A stretch of 47,169 nucleotides of DNA from Chara braunii. Taxonomy: Eukaryota; Streptophyta; Charophyceae; Charales; Characeae. Location: contig BFEA01000376.1 in NCBI GenBank assembly GCA_003427395.1, positions 609,673-656,841 on the forward strand, in the 5' to 3' direction. This document shows positions 19,394 through 29,592 of the stretch, one piece after another; within the stretch, counting starts at the first letter, position 1, and each line of letters starts with the position of its first letter. Under the pieces are notes generated by a model. The model saw only the letters and a list, made by a program, of their open reading frames with translations. It did no database searches and had not been told where the DNA came from. A program made the position numbers and the translations under genes.

Positions 19394-20980
19394 TTAATGA
19401 TCCATTTGACCTGGAGGGCTTGGTTTCTTGTTTGGGTTGGTGATACCCAACCCTCCTTTACTTGGTTTCTTTGTGATGTAATGCCATGCTATCTTAGGGA
19501 TGCAGTTAACTTTATTGGGGTTACCGGACCGTAGGTAGGCCCTTCCTATCCGGTTGAGGTCCTTGATGGAGTTGTCTGGTATTGTCCAAATTGAAGCTAT
19601 GTACCACATCATTGAAAAGATAGATGTATTGATAGTTAAGGCACGACCCAGCAAAGATGCGAAAGTGTTTCCCCACCTACCCATCTTATTGATTTGTTTA
19701 GTGAGCACATTCTGGGCCATTTGGGGGGCAAAGCCTTCTTTTGTCATCAGGATCCTTAGGTAGTGTGTGGGTGTCTCCATTGTCTCTCAAGTCAACGCTG
19801 CCTCTGGGCCTTGGAGCTGTGGGGGCTCTTCTTCTGACAGCAACCACCCAATCGCTTTTTTTCCAGTTGATCTTCATTTCCGAGGTCAGTCTGAAAGCTT
19901 TCATTGCTCTTACTAGAGCACTGAAGGATGAATTTGAGGCTCGTATGAGAACAGTGAGGTAGTCTGCGAACATTATTACTGTTGGAAACTTCAGATGGTG
20001 GGCTGATCCTGCGTGGATTTCTGGCAGTATGTGAATGGAGGGGTCTTTCCATAGGAAGGAGGCTATTGCTTCCATAACAAAGAGGAAGAGATTGGGGGGG
20101 CTAATGGATCGCCTTGACGGACTGATCGTGAAATTGGGTAGCATTCTGCTAGTAGATCATTGACTTGTACACAACCAATAGCATCGTTGTATATAGAATG
20201 CGCACCCATTTTCTGAAATTCGAAAATACTCACGTCTTTTCCATACTTGAGTTCAGGAAGGCCCAGTTGACCTGATCATAAGCCTTTCCAAAGTCAAAGA
20301 ACAGTATTGCTGTATTAATCCTTTTTTCTCTCACTTCGTTGGCTCCTTTCAAAGTGAGTACATTGGCATGAAGCCTGCCTGATCTATATGGAAGCACTTG
20401 TCTGTAAGGTCGAGGATCCTGAAGGTCAGGGCTTTGGCCAAGATTTTGTAAGGCAATGTGAGTAGTGAAATAGGTCTGTAGTTCTACGTCTTCTTTGTCA
20501 CCTTTCTTTTATAGAAGTGTGACTACACTGCTGCTCGACATATTCCCTAGGCCCCCCCTTCAGCCAGCTCTCCTTGTAGAAGTGCAGCAGATCGCCTCCA
20601 AGAAGTGGCCAAAATTTCTCCTAAAATTATTTTGTTAGTCCATTAATACCTGAAGTTTTGTTGTTGTTCTTGCTCTAGACTGCGAACTGCAGTTCCTCTA
20701 ATGTGATGGGCTTGTCTAGAGCGTCTGTCTGTTCTTGTGAGATAGTTTTGACTAGGTATTGGACCATTCTGGTCCGCGCTTCTCTAGTATTGGGGGGAAT
20801 TGGGACCAGGGTCTTTGTATGATATAGTTCTTCGTAGAACGCCTTGGCTTTGTTTGACATTTCTTTATCGTTTGTTAGTGTTTTTGTTGTATCAGAGAGG
20901 TTCTTGAGGCCCTTTGTTGGATGTTGTGTTTGTTTTAATCCTCGCAAAGAAGTGCTTTGACATTGACTCGGTAAGCTCAC
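19394..20980 (-). pseudogene. LINE reverse transcriptase (broken, FADD motif altered)
   Basis: From right to left: ALDKPITLEELQFAV (RT start region, near 20,690), then AILFFDFGKAYDQVNWAFL at about 20,250-20,310, which is RT block A with its catalytic Asp, then SISPPNLFLFVMEAI (block B-like) and MFADYLTV, where FADD is expected, so the second catalytic Asp pair is damaged. The thumb-like YLRILMTKEGF, GRALTINTSIFSMMWYIASI and KGGLGITN follow. The parts are in several frames separated by stops, so the enzyme is non-functional. Confidence 0.8.
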
Positions 20981-20984
20981 TCTC

Positions 20985-21310
20985 GTTCATTCTCGATCTT
21001 ATTAGTAAACCCTTTTAACTCCCACCATCTCCACAAGGCCAGTTCCTCCCTTGCTTTGTGGAAAATCTATGTATAGAGGGACGAAGATAGAATGTCGACT
21101 AAGTTGGACTCTGCGACCCTTAGAGCGGTTTCTAAAGCGATTTTACGTTGTTTACAGTTTCCTTGATATGTTGGCTGCTGTTTGGGACAATGCGGAGTAG
21201 TTGTCTTGGAGCCAAACCCACATGTCATGGATGGGGAGGTAGCTGCCTCTCACATTCTGCCAACAGTCCAAGATACCTTTTGGAAGGATCGACTTAGTAG
21301 GAGCGAGTTG
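20985..21310 (-). pseudogene. LINE ORF2 linker between endonuclease and RT
   Basis: Broken frames with pieces such as DFPQSKGGTGLVEMVGVKR. These match the expected spacer between the two enzyme domains in position, but no domain of their own is recognised. Confidence 0.45.
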
Positions 21311-21998
21311 TTAAACCACCACTACCTCTGTCATTGTTGGGGAAAACGGTAAAACTGACTGTTTTCCCACTTTTTCCAAACTTTTCGGGGGTTGGACGAG
21401 GCTCGACAGTTGGGTCTTGAGGGCCCCTTTGAAAAACAAAAGATCATGTCGGGGAAGGTCGTGCACCAAGTTGTACTCGCACCAAAACTCACACGTTCGT
21501 ATCTAACCGCTATAGTGGTCAGTTTCAGGTTTTCATTCGCTTTTTGTTTTGTTTTGGTGCCCCAGTAGGGAGGCACGACGTTGTCCACAGGCTGCTGACA
21601 CTTTATGGAGGAGAGCATGCCCACACGATTACTTGGCAAAATGTATGAACCCGCTTTCCCGTCCTAAGTTCAGTTTCAATTTTGTCCCCTCTTCCTTCTT
21701 TCGTGGACCTGACACCCTTGTTGTAACACCCTCATTGAGGGCATACTCACACAATGACTTTGGGCTAGGTATCTATCAGGTATCACGCCCAAAGGGGTGT
21801 TTGTTTTTTTTGCTTTTTTTTTTTTTTATGCTGCGAGTGAGTCGTTTTTTTTTCTTAATTTGGTCGTGCTTTTTTTTTCTTCTTCTTTCTCCAGGAGAGT
21901 ACCAGAAAAGAAACAAACGGAACTCAGGATCTTCAAAACTCCGTGCGCACTGAAAATCAGGGATGGCAAAAACAGCCTCGGAGGTAGTGGTGGTTTAA
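21311..21998. mobile_element. TTAA/TIR non-autonomous element inserted in the LINE (688 bp)
   Basis: A perfect 18-bp inverted repeat bounds it: TTAAACCACCACTACCTC at 21311-21328 and its exact complement at 21981-21998. The outermost TTAA on each side may be the target duplication. On either side the LINE coding pattern resumes (endonuclease end to the right, linker to the left), so this is an insertion. The interior has T-rich runs (about 21,808-21,880) and no transposase. Its termini match the MITEs at 4670, 27661 and 29389. Confidence 0.8.
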
Positions 21999-22830
21999 GC
22001 TTATGAAAGTTGGATCGTTGTTTCACAAATAGTTCAAAACCAATGGTGAGTTCAGTAGATTTGTGGTCCAGCCCTGTATAAGGTTGTAGGGGGAGGATGT
22101 TTGTCTGTTTGGACGTACCCATTAGTGTTTCTGATATCAAAAAGTAATCTATAGAGGAGAAAGCAGTGTGGTGGCGTGATTCTTGTTTACTAAAGTGAAA
22201 GCTCCTACTCACGGGTCCAAGGTGCGGTAAGGTTCCACCAGGTTACGATTTACCATCAAACTCTGGATGGGGACTGCCTCTTGTGTGGGTTGGCTGGCCG
22301 TCGATCTAGAGATACGGTCTGTTGCAGGTTCTAGGGTGGCGTTCCAGTCACCTGCTAAGATGCAGGGCGTCAGAGGAGGAACGGGATTTCCTATGCTTGC
22401 TACGGAAGTTGGATCTTTCAGATGAATTGTTTGGTGCATAGAGGTTGATTATCCTCACTTCTTCTATTTTCCATTGTAAGTCCATCAGACACCATCTCCC
22501 TTCTCTTGTATTTGCTTCTGTGTTCACTATTGAGCTTGTCACGTAGAGGCGGGAAGGTTTGGGGATAAGGGTGGTCGTACCCTTTGCAAGAGTTGTTCGA
22601 GGACCATATTTCATCCTTGATGTCTCCTAGTTTCCTTCTCTATGGATTTTGTTGTGCTCAATTGATAATGTGAGGTGAGTTTCTTGCAATAGAATTATAT
22701 CGGCTAGTTTCTTTGGTTGAATTGTCAATCCTTTGACTGTATCGTTCAGTTTTTCTTCTTTGTCTAGAATATTGCCCAGTCCATTTATGTTCCAGCTCGA
22801 AATGATTATGCCTTGTGTTTTCCAGTTCAC
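21999..22830 (-). pseudogene. LINE endonuclease (EEP/APE-like) domain, broken
   Basis: This would nick target DNA to start reverse transcription. It starts at an ATG at 22830 (MNWKTQGIIISSWNINGLG), with the metal-binding Asn in SWNINGLG and Glu in IILLQETHL. Further on come VRIINLYAPN, CILAGDWNATL (catalytic Asp/Asn), SSIDYFLIS and LDHKSTELTI (Asp-His). These are the canonical EEP blocks in order, spread over at least three frames. The domain is cut at its C-terminal end by the TTAA element. Confidence 0.85.
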
Positions 22831-22839
22831 TCAGTCGTC

Positions 22840-25405
22840 CTTTGCATTAGCCCTTCCGAAGGTCTCAATCATTGGGGGATTGGGGGGTTAGTGAAGCCGA
22901 GGTTTCGGGTTTGTTGCCTCCATGGCGGATGTGGTAGCATATGGGGGGTCCTTCTGTGTTTTGGATGGCGTGTTGTCCATCTTATATTCTCCCATGCTTG
23001 CATTGACTCTCTGATCCGAGGATGTAGTCGACTTTGGGTCATTGCCTTCTTCTACTTTATGCCATTCTTCCATGTTGTCCTGTGACCAGTCGCTGCTATA
23101 AAATCTGTCAGATCCATGGAGAAGGCTCTTGTTTTTAAATCACTGCCTCCACTACGGGTTTCCGCACTCAACAGCTATGCTACCGAGGCTGCCAGAAGTT
23201 CCACTATTATGCCAGGGTCAGCTAGCATGCTATATAATATTGCTGCAACGTCCTCCATGGTCTCCACATCATACCACTCTTTAGTAAGTGTTGGTGCTGA
23301 CTGGCATTTTTGTGATCACGGGGGAGAATGCGCCAGGTGTATGCCGCCCTTCGTCCATTTGCGGGTTTTGCTGCTCACCATGATCTGCTTGTGAGGAGCT
23401 GGCTTTCATCTGGCTGTATGAGTCCATTCTCTCATACAGGTCCAGTGGGAAGGTTTTTGTTACTTCCTCTTGCAGGATTTTGGCTACATTCTGGCCTTCA
23501 GTGACCGGGGGGATTTTGAAGGACACATCCGTAGCCACTTGCCACTCGGCCTCCTTCTAGGTGTACCTGACCACTATCAGCGGGCGGTCGCCCATCAAGG
23601 TGAGCCTTGCTGATTTGGCCGAGTCCACCACATGGGAGCCTAGAGCCTTTACCATTTACGATGTGCTGGAGGGAAGTGAACTCCGGGGTGTGCTCCACAT
23701 TCAGCTTGATCAGCTTCTCTGTCTGAGCCACAACCACCCACCTCTTTCTCTAGTGCTACACGTGAAGATTCCTCTTCATATTATGTCCCCTCTGATTTTG
23801 GATGTGAGTGTGATTCTTTTTTTATTTTATTTTTTGTTGTCTTCCACTTACTTGGATGCAGATCCTGGAATGAATCAATGGTGTTGAGGACTGTTTCGTC
23901 CTTGTCAGTCAGACCGTGTTCATTTACCCTTTTGTTTTCCGCATACCTGAAGGTTGTGCATTCAGAAAACCCTTATGCTCTTTCTTCATCTCTGTTCTCC
24001 TTCCTCAACATGTCATATTGATTGGCCGATTTCTCAATGTCAGGCATTGACCCCTTCTTGCTGTTTTTTCCATTCTTTTGGGATCTCTCAACATGTTCAG
24101 GCATGCTGCTTTGATGTCAAAGGCATGCTCCCTTCCCTTTTTGGCTTTCTCCACATAGTTTCTAAGCCATTGGAGAGACCGTTGGGACTCGGATTAAGAA
24201 TTACTATCTAAAGTCTCACTGGTCACACCAACATCATTGCAGGTTTTGTTGTCTTTGTTGTCCTTGTCCACACCCGCGATATTGGATTCCGTGTTCCTTT
24301 TGAAATCTTTTGATGGGGGTTGTTCCGTGAATCCGTTGTTTTTTTTCTCTTGTGCCCACTTCAACTTATTCCAGTGAGCCATCCCCTTTCAACGTGCGTT
24401 TGGACTGACCCAGGAGATACTCTTGCTCTTTTCGTTTGAGCATTTCACGAAAGATTGTGGGTTCTTCGCAATAGTGTTCTTCAACTTGTCTCTGATTGGA
24501 TCCAAATCCCATAAGAGATCCTCTTTGGCTTTTGCCTCCCTAATCATGTGAGAGTCGATCAGTTGATTTAAGGTGATCTTTATTGGGTTCTCGGATACCT
24601 TCCCCGTCGCTTTGTTTTGCCATTTGCTGTCTATTAGGGGGAAGATACAGGTTTTTTTTGTTGATGGCTCCTGATTAGCGTAATGCCATACCCAGTCCGG
24701 GTCATCAAGGTTGTCATCAAACACCCATCCATCGTACTTGGGGTCGATGATGAACCATGTGTCTGGGGCATCTCCTACTTCCACTAGCATGTTGGGTCAA
24801 AGTTTCTACTCCTTGGTTTGTTTAGGAAACTTCGGCCAGTTCGCTGAGTTAGGATATGTGCCTATGTGACCACGGGCTGTGCATCTGGAGCAGATTGGGG
24901 ATGATTTGATGGAGACCTTGATTTCTAGAGATTCGTTCTCGATTTCCAACTCCCAGATTTGTGGGAACACCGGGGGTCGTCCGTTTTTACTTCCAACAGG
25001 GTAGTGGTGAGAGGAATTCCGGAGTTGGCAAAATTCACTTGAGGATTTTGTTTGTTGTGTACTGCCGTTCCAGTTGGTCTACCACTAGACCATGAAATAC
25101 CGGATGAATGTTGTCGAATTGTACCCAGAAATGCTCTTTCATGAGGGTCTGTCTATGGGGTTTTATCTTTGGATTGTCTGCTTTTTCCATTTTGTTATCA
25201 CGCAAATGGAGCCATTGTAGTTCCTTGACTGCATCTCTGTTGCAATTGGGGCGTGGTTCTCGTGATTGAAGACCACCATGATATTATTGCGGCCCAGATT
25301 CTGCAGAGAGAAGCGGTCCCCAATCTCTTTGAGTTTCGGTTCTTTCTTGATTATTTCGATGATCCATCCTTTTGTTTGGCGGCATAAGATATGCTCTGTT
25401 GCAAG
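22840..25405 (-). pseudogene. LINE ORF1 (gag-like, DUF4283-type N-terminus), broken
   Basis: Near 25,390-25,200 the - strand gives KEIGDRFSLQNLGRNNIMVV followed by F, the style of plant LINE ORF1 proteins with a DUF4283 RNA-binding fold. A zinc knuckle at 24,892-24,851 reads CSRCTARGHIGTYP: the first two Cys and the His are in register, but the last Cys is replaced. The acidic, Trp-containing frame at 24,790-24,389 and the Lys/Asn-rich one at 24,382-24,194 continue ORF1. The remainder to 22,840 is broken, with segments such as NVAKILQEEVTKTFPLDLYE. Confidence 0.55.
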
Positions 25406-25409
25406 TAAA

Positions 25410-25560
25410 GTTAAAAACTACTGCATGCCTCTCATGCATCCATAGCCACACTGACCGGACTCTGAACCGAATCCGTCCCGGGCCCAGCCGGACCTCCGGA
25501 AACCGGAATTTTTAGGAATATTCGAACCGGTCCGGATCCCTTGTATTTTTGGAAAAAAAA
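25410..25560. repeat. CCGG-rich segment between LINE and U2-like sequence
   Basis: It contains many CCGG/TCCGG motifs in both orientations (for example GAACCGGTCCGGATCC). Such clustered motifs are seen in subterminal regions of some plant DNA transposons; no termini were identified. Confidence 0.3.
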
Positions 25561-25639
25561 CAAAAAAGCACGGGTACATGCTTGCATTACTTGAGTGAGC
25601 GTTGGACAGTGTGCTGTCACTGCAGTGTGCGCACTGCAC

Positions 25640-25756
25640 ACATGTCAATGTGGCCCGATGGACCATGGATCAGAAACTCATCAGAACAGATACTAGACGT
25701 TGATCTTGGCCTTTTGATACTACACATGATATTAGCCAAAAGGTCGAGAAGGGTAT
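25640..25756 (-). ncRNA. U2 snRNA-like sequence with internal duplication (probable pseudogene)
   Basis: From 25756 leftward the - strand begins ATACCCTTCTCGACCTTTTG and continues GGCTAATATCATGTGTAGTA, matching the conserved U2 5' end including the branch-point-pairing GTAGTA. A second copy of the same segment follows (GGCCAAGATCAACGTCTAGT), so about 27 nt are duplicated. Then TGTTCTGATGAGTTTCTGAT and a stem-loop GGTCCATCGGGCC correspond to the next U2 blocks. After about 25,640 similarity fades. No plant snRNA promoter element is seen upstream. It lies about 235 bp upstream of the LINE 5' end in the same orientation. Confidence 0.65.
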
Positions 25757-25799
25757 TATAGCCGAGATCTTGGCAGTTTGCCGCTGGGTGCGGAAATAC

Positions 25800-25990
25800 A
25801 GGAGGAAAGAAAAAAAAAAAGTAGGGAAAAGAGCGCCACGTGGAGCGTGATGCAGGGAGGGGAGATAATAAAAAAGGAAAAAAAAGAGGGAAAGGAGCGC
25901 CACATGGAGCACGCGGCGCAAGCTGGAGATTTAAACAAAAAAAGGGGGGGGGGAGGGGGGGGGTGAAGAGCGCCCCGTGGAGCGCGTGAC
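25800..25990. repeat. three-unit ~70-bp minisatellite with G-box palindromes
   Basis: GAGCGCCACGTGGAGCGTG (25831), GAGCGCCACATGGAGCACG (25895) and GAGCGCCCCGTGGAGCGCG (25968) recur 64 and 73 bp apart, each preceded by a purine-rich tract. The first contains CACGTG, the core of the plant G-box. Confidence 0.8.
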
Positions 25991-25994
25991 CAAG

Positions 25995-26170
25995 AAGGGA
26001 AATGACTCAACAACGACAAGCAAGCTGAAGACGAAGTGCAGGACAAGGAGGACCAAAAAGATGAAGAGGAGTTAGAGGACACGAAGGAGGAGGAGATGGA
26101 GGAGGAAAAATAAGAGGAGGAAGAAGACGTACAGGAGGAGGAGCAAGACCACCGAAATAATTAAAATAAT
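25995..26170 (+). other. purine-rich tract encoding a Glu-rich stretch
   Basis: One frame reads a run dominated by Glu, Asp and Lys with a single stop (EEELEDTKEEEMEEEK). It is flanked by repeats and has no identifiable gene context, so it may be a decayed microsatellite rather than coding sequence. Confidence 0.3.
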
Positions 26171-26524
26171 TATTTGTCTCATTTATCTCCCCGGATATCA
26201 CACCACCGCGCTCCTAAGATACTTCTCCCCCTCCTCCATTAACCACTCCTCTGGTCAGACTCTAACCCTCGCCCCCATCCCCCAACTCGACAGTCGACTT
26301 CACCCAGCCCCCCACCTCCGACACCTTCTCCACTTTACTCCAGCATACTTGTCCGTTACCCCCCTTAAACCTCCCCCCTGCCATATATCCAAGCCCATCC
26401 CTCACCTCGTATGTTATTCAAATAATTAAAGTAATTTAATACATAAAATTGAGTGTTTTTTTTTTTCTTTGTAAGTTGCTTCTTCAATCGAGGGACAACC
26501 CAAAATTTATAATTTAAGTGTCCT

Positions 26525-27010
26525 GATAATTGTCTATATGGTTGAGCGTCCCTAGTGAAGCGACTTCTCAATCCTTGTGCGCCTGAATTGCTTTAATAAT
26601 GTACGTGAAGTGGGGCTTCCTCGGACCTCACTGAAAGGATGACTCAACCTCTATGATGTTCAAGTATGTAGATGATGTACACATCCAAAGTTAAGATTTC
26701 TTGGGGAAGGGGCGGCTCAGCCATTATAATATTCAACTGGTATAATGACTCTCATAAATATGTAAGTGTTTGGTCTTCCTTTATTGAGGGGCAGGCCAAC
26801 CTTTATAATATTCAAGTTTCCTTTGTAGTAGTAATAATGATACATAATGTAGGGCTGTCTTAGCGGAGTGAGGACCCAGCTTCTCTCATATTCAATTAAT
26901 TGTATATATGCGGCCGAGTTCCCCGGGTAGAAGGATGACCCAACCTCTTTAATCAAATAGTAGTGATACCACGCCAAGCTGAGTTTCCTCAGTTGAAGGA
27001 TGGCTCAATT
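26525..27010. repeat. degenerate tandem repeat, ~70-90-bp period
   Basis: Six or seven diverged units share a TTCCTC-like stretch, a purine-rich GAAGGATGAC-like stretch, CTCAACCT and then an AT-rich ATAATATTCAA. It stops about 50 bp before the first hammerhead-like motif. Confidence 0.6.
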
Positions 27011-27060
27011 AATCAAGCAAAGAGATAAACAAAAAATCATTTTAATCATGTTCATAGTAC

Positions 27061-27112
27061 TTCATACAGGGTTCAGCCTCCTGATGAGTCGGTGAAACTC
27101 CGATGAAACAGT
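27061..27112 (+). ncRNA. hammerhead-ribozyme-like motif 1 (degenerate)
   Basis: The catalytic core CTGATGA (27081-27087) is followed by stem II, GTCGG/CCGAT with loop TGAAACT, and then the second core segment GAA with ACAG (27105-27111). Upstream, GGGTTCAGCCTC occupies the place of stem I, but its pairing is poor, and the expected cleavage-side CTGTH is replaced by CATACA. Core and stem II are therefore good, while stems I and III are decayed. It shares GGGTTCA, CCTCCTGATGAG and the loop with motif 2. Confidence 0.5.
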
Positions 27113-27115
27113 TTG

Positions 27116-27660
27116 TCACAACCCCTGTTCGTTGTCCGCTTCTCCCTCTCTGCCTACAATTTACCGGGCAGCTCTGTTTGACGATATATGTATAATGCTA
27201 TGACTCGTAATAACAATTCCCAGTTAATTTCAGTTATGTTTATACTAACTTTATAGTAAACTTTATACGTAAAGGGGATAAAGAAGTTTCTTACCTTAGT
27301 CCATCTTCCTTAAAACTTGCTTAGAAATTTCAGCAGGGCTTAGGCGCAATGGGCAAGACGCCACTGCTCTAGATGCAAAACAACCTCCTACCCGACACCA
27401 CTGGGGCCGGGCGCAGAAGCACATGCGAAACTGGTCAGGAATTAATCCTGTCAGTCAATACCCTCTAACCCCCATTTAGTTAAAAGTGAGATCCCCTCCC
27501 CCCCCCTCTCCTCCCCCGCGAAATTGAATTATCCAAAATTGTTCTTTTGTGTACTTTTCTTTTCCATAATACTACACACCTAGAAGGAACAGTATTTAAA
27601 GGACATTATTCCTTTGTCATCAGGTCATAAAATGTGTTGGAAGTAGTAGAAAATAAGCCC
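27116..27660. other. no gene recognised
   Basis: AT-rich and mixed sequence with a C-rich run near 27,490-27,515. No coding or RNA signal is seen. Confidence 0.4.
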
Positions 27661-27809
27661 TTAAACCACCTGTACTTGGCCCAGCTATTGGCCTTGGAAA
27701 AGAACAAGAGTAGAAAAGTTTCTAGTCGGATGCAGCCTGTAGTGGCCCATATGTTTCCTAAAATTTGCCTTTTGAACCGGCACAACTGCAGGAAGTACTG
27801 GTGGTGTAA
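27661..27809. mobile_element. TTAA-type MITE, ~149 bp (copy 2)
   Basis: The left end is TTAAACCACCTGTACTTGG. The right end read inward is TTACACCACCAGTACTTCC, so one TTAA has mutated to GTAA. The interior matches the element at 4670-4827. Confidence 0.65.
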
Positions 27810-28847
27810 GAGTGATATTTAGTTGACCTACCACTGTACTAGTACTTTTACGACCTAATGACGAAGAAATGCCGTTTGTGAGAGAGTATTCCGTCTAGGC
27901 GTGTAGTAGTATGGGTCCAAAAAATACAAAAAAAAACTGGAAAAGTTTGGACATTCAGTTTCGTGCAATTTTTAAAAATCTCATTTTTATCTAAATTGTG
28001 GTTCTCTCTAAGAAGCCTCGCCAGATAGCAGGGAGTAAGAAAGACAAAATAGTGCTGAATGCGGCCGTGCAATCAAAAAATGAAGGTGACTCCTCTGGAA
28101 TTGGCAGGTCCAAAAGTATGTAAAAAGTCTGTCCAAGTGCAATCCTGACGGTGTAATTGTGTCAGGCATCGCCCAAACAGTCAGAAAAGCACCGTTAGAC
28201 CGCCTAAAGTCAGCGAAGATGCCGCGCATGATCACCAAACCGACCCTTGTAGAGTCTCTCCGCAATTGCCCCGCTGTGTGTGGTGGTGCTGCGTTGTGCA
28301 GACGCCATTGGACTGTACTTCGTTTTTTGACCAATGTCAAACCTCGCTCCCCTCGGGAACACCAACACCCATATTAAAATTTTGAACTCGTGCGGTCACA
28401 GAGGTCCAAAACCCCTATCTCGCCCTTTTTCCCACACAAGACCACCTAAGATTCACCCGGCTATGGCCGTCACCTGACCATTCCATCTCCAATCACCTTC
28501 ATCTTCCTCTTCTCTTCTTAACTTCCAACTCCAATGTCTGCAGAGCTTTGCCGCAGCCAGGAATGTGTAGAATGGCTGAGGTGGCACCAGCTTTTATAGC
28601 TGCCACTGCTGCCGCCTGCTTACTTCTGGCCATGGGACTGCAGCAGGCTGGGCATGCCATGTGCCCAGTCCCAACTAGGCCCTCACGTGAGTGGTGGCTG
28701 AGCCACTGATGCTGACATCACACAGTGTCACACACACCTAGGGTTGGTGTGAGTAAAGCCGACCACTTTTCTAAGTTTTCTCAGGGGTATCGCAAACTCT
28801 GGGCAAAGTGGTGAGAAAATATCCATCAGTCAAACCCATCCTGGGCA
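27810..28847. other. no gene recognised; inverted-repeat-rich stretch
   Basis: Around 28,550-28,760 there are several short GC-rich inverted repeats (for example GCATGCCATGTGCCC and neighbours). No reading frame has a recognisable domain. Confidence 0.35.
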
Positions 28848-28900
28848 GACTGTAGGGGTTCAACCTCCTGATGAGTTAGTGAAAGTCTAACGGAACAGTC
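28848..28900 (+). ncRNA. hammerhead-ribozyme-like motif 2 (type III layout)
   Basis: All three helices can be drawn. Stem III is GACTGT (28848-28853) with ACAGTC (28895-28900), 6 perfect pairs. The cleavage site would follow GTA (28854). Stem I is GGGGT/ACCTC closed by a TCA loop (28855-28867, one G-T pair). The core CTGATGA is at 28868-28874, stem II is GTTAG/CTAAC with loop TGAAAGT (28875-28891). The second core segment reads GGA where GAA is required, so this copy is probably inactive or weak. Relative to motif 1, stem II has changed on both strands while keeping pairing. Confidence 0.6.
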
Positions 28901-28960
28901 GGGCATGGTCATGCTTTTCTTTGTGGAGTTGTGTATAGTGAATATGACAACACACACAGA

Positions 28961-29375
28961 AAGGGTTGGTTGTGGTGACAGTTTACAACTCACACACAAA
29001 CACGGGGTTACATCACTGACGCACACAGACATGCTTACATCCCATGCTGACACACGCTTACATCAGGCACACCCTTTTTGAATGGATCTGGCCCGTTCGA
29101 CTGTCTAGATTCGTTGACGTTATGGGCTGGCACACGGGGCCAGACCAGTTGATTGAAATATGCAGTCGGTTAGGCGCAAATATTTTCTGATGGGCCAAAC
29201 AGTTCATGTTTATTCTATTTTTTCTCTAACATGGAGGGGGGTGAAAAGGGGTCGTTGTGGTGCTAGTTTACAACACGCACAACCATGCGTACATACCACA
29301 GACACACACATGCTTACATCATACACATGTAGAGCCCCTTTACCCTTTCAACTTGGTCTGCCCCGTTCTTTTTTT
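28961..29375. repeat. diverged direct repeat, two ~140-bp units rich in CACACA
   Basis: About 28,961-29,110 and 29,237-29,375 share the order GTTGTGGTG, AGTTTACAAC, CACACA, CATGCTTACATC and a closing CCCGTTC. The first half of another repeat lies between them (29,105-29,230). Confidence 0.6.
29105..29230. repeat. dispersed repeat, copy 1 (second at 29,998-30,120)
   Basis: It shares GTTATGGGCTG, GGGGCCA, CAAATATTTTCTGA and CTATTCT-type blocks in order with 29,998-30,120. In the second copy the matching stretch ends where a MITE-like TTAAACCACCAGTAC begins (30,116). Confidence 0.65.
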
Positions 29376-29388
29376 TGTTTTCTTTTTT

Positions 29389-29592
29389 GAAAACCACCAC
29401 TACCTCCAAGCCTCTTATTGTCGAGGCGGAAAAGAACTGCGCGCCAAGCTTTGCCGAAGCGCCAGCACGACCTTTTCTCTTTTGTTTTGGCTGGTGCCGC
29501 CAGTCATCAGGCGCCATCAAAGAATGCGGTATAGGATCTATAGGTTATATTTTTTATTTAGACTTTGCTTGTGAAAAATAGTGGTGGTTTTC
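29389..29592. mobile_element. TIR element, 204 bp, same terminal motif as the TTAA MITEs
   Basis: A perfect 14-bp inverted repeat, GAAAACCACCACTA (29389-29402) and its complement (29579-29592). The left end continues CCTCC, as in the element at 21311. The outer TTAA is not present here (GAAA), so the target may have mutated or the ends are off by a few bases. Confidence 0.6.

Larger units (their letters stand above)
17470..25405 (-). mobile_element. near full-length L1-type LINE retrotransposon (decayed)
   Basis: Reading from about 25,405 leftward: an ORF1 gag-like region with a damaged zinc knuckle, an apurinic-type endonuclease, a reverse transcriptase and a C-terminal zf-RVT knuckle, then a 3' region sharing sequence with the LINE tail at 3036-3215. 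This is the order of plant L1-clade elements, about 7.2 kb after removing the 688-bp insertion at 21311-21998. Every domain carries stops or frameshifts. No poly(A) tract or target duplication is clear at the left end, so the 3' boundary is approximate. Confidence 0.8.

Noticed and set aside
27061-28900. The two hammerhead-like motifs as LTRs of one retrozyme
   Set aside because: Sequences outside the ~50-bp motifs do not match each other, so there is no direct repeat of LTR length.
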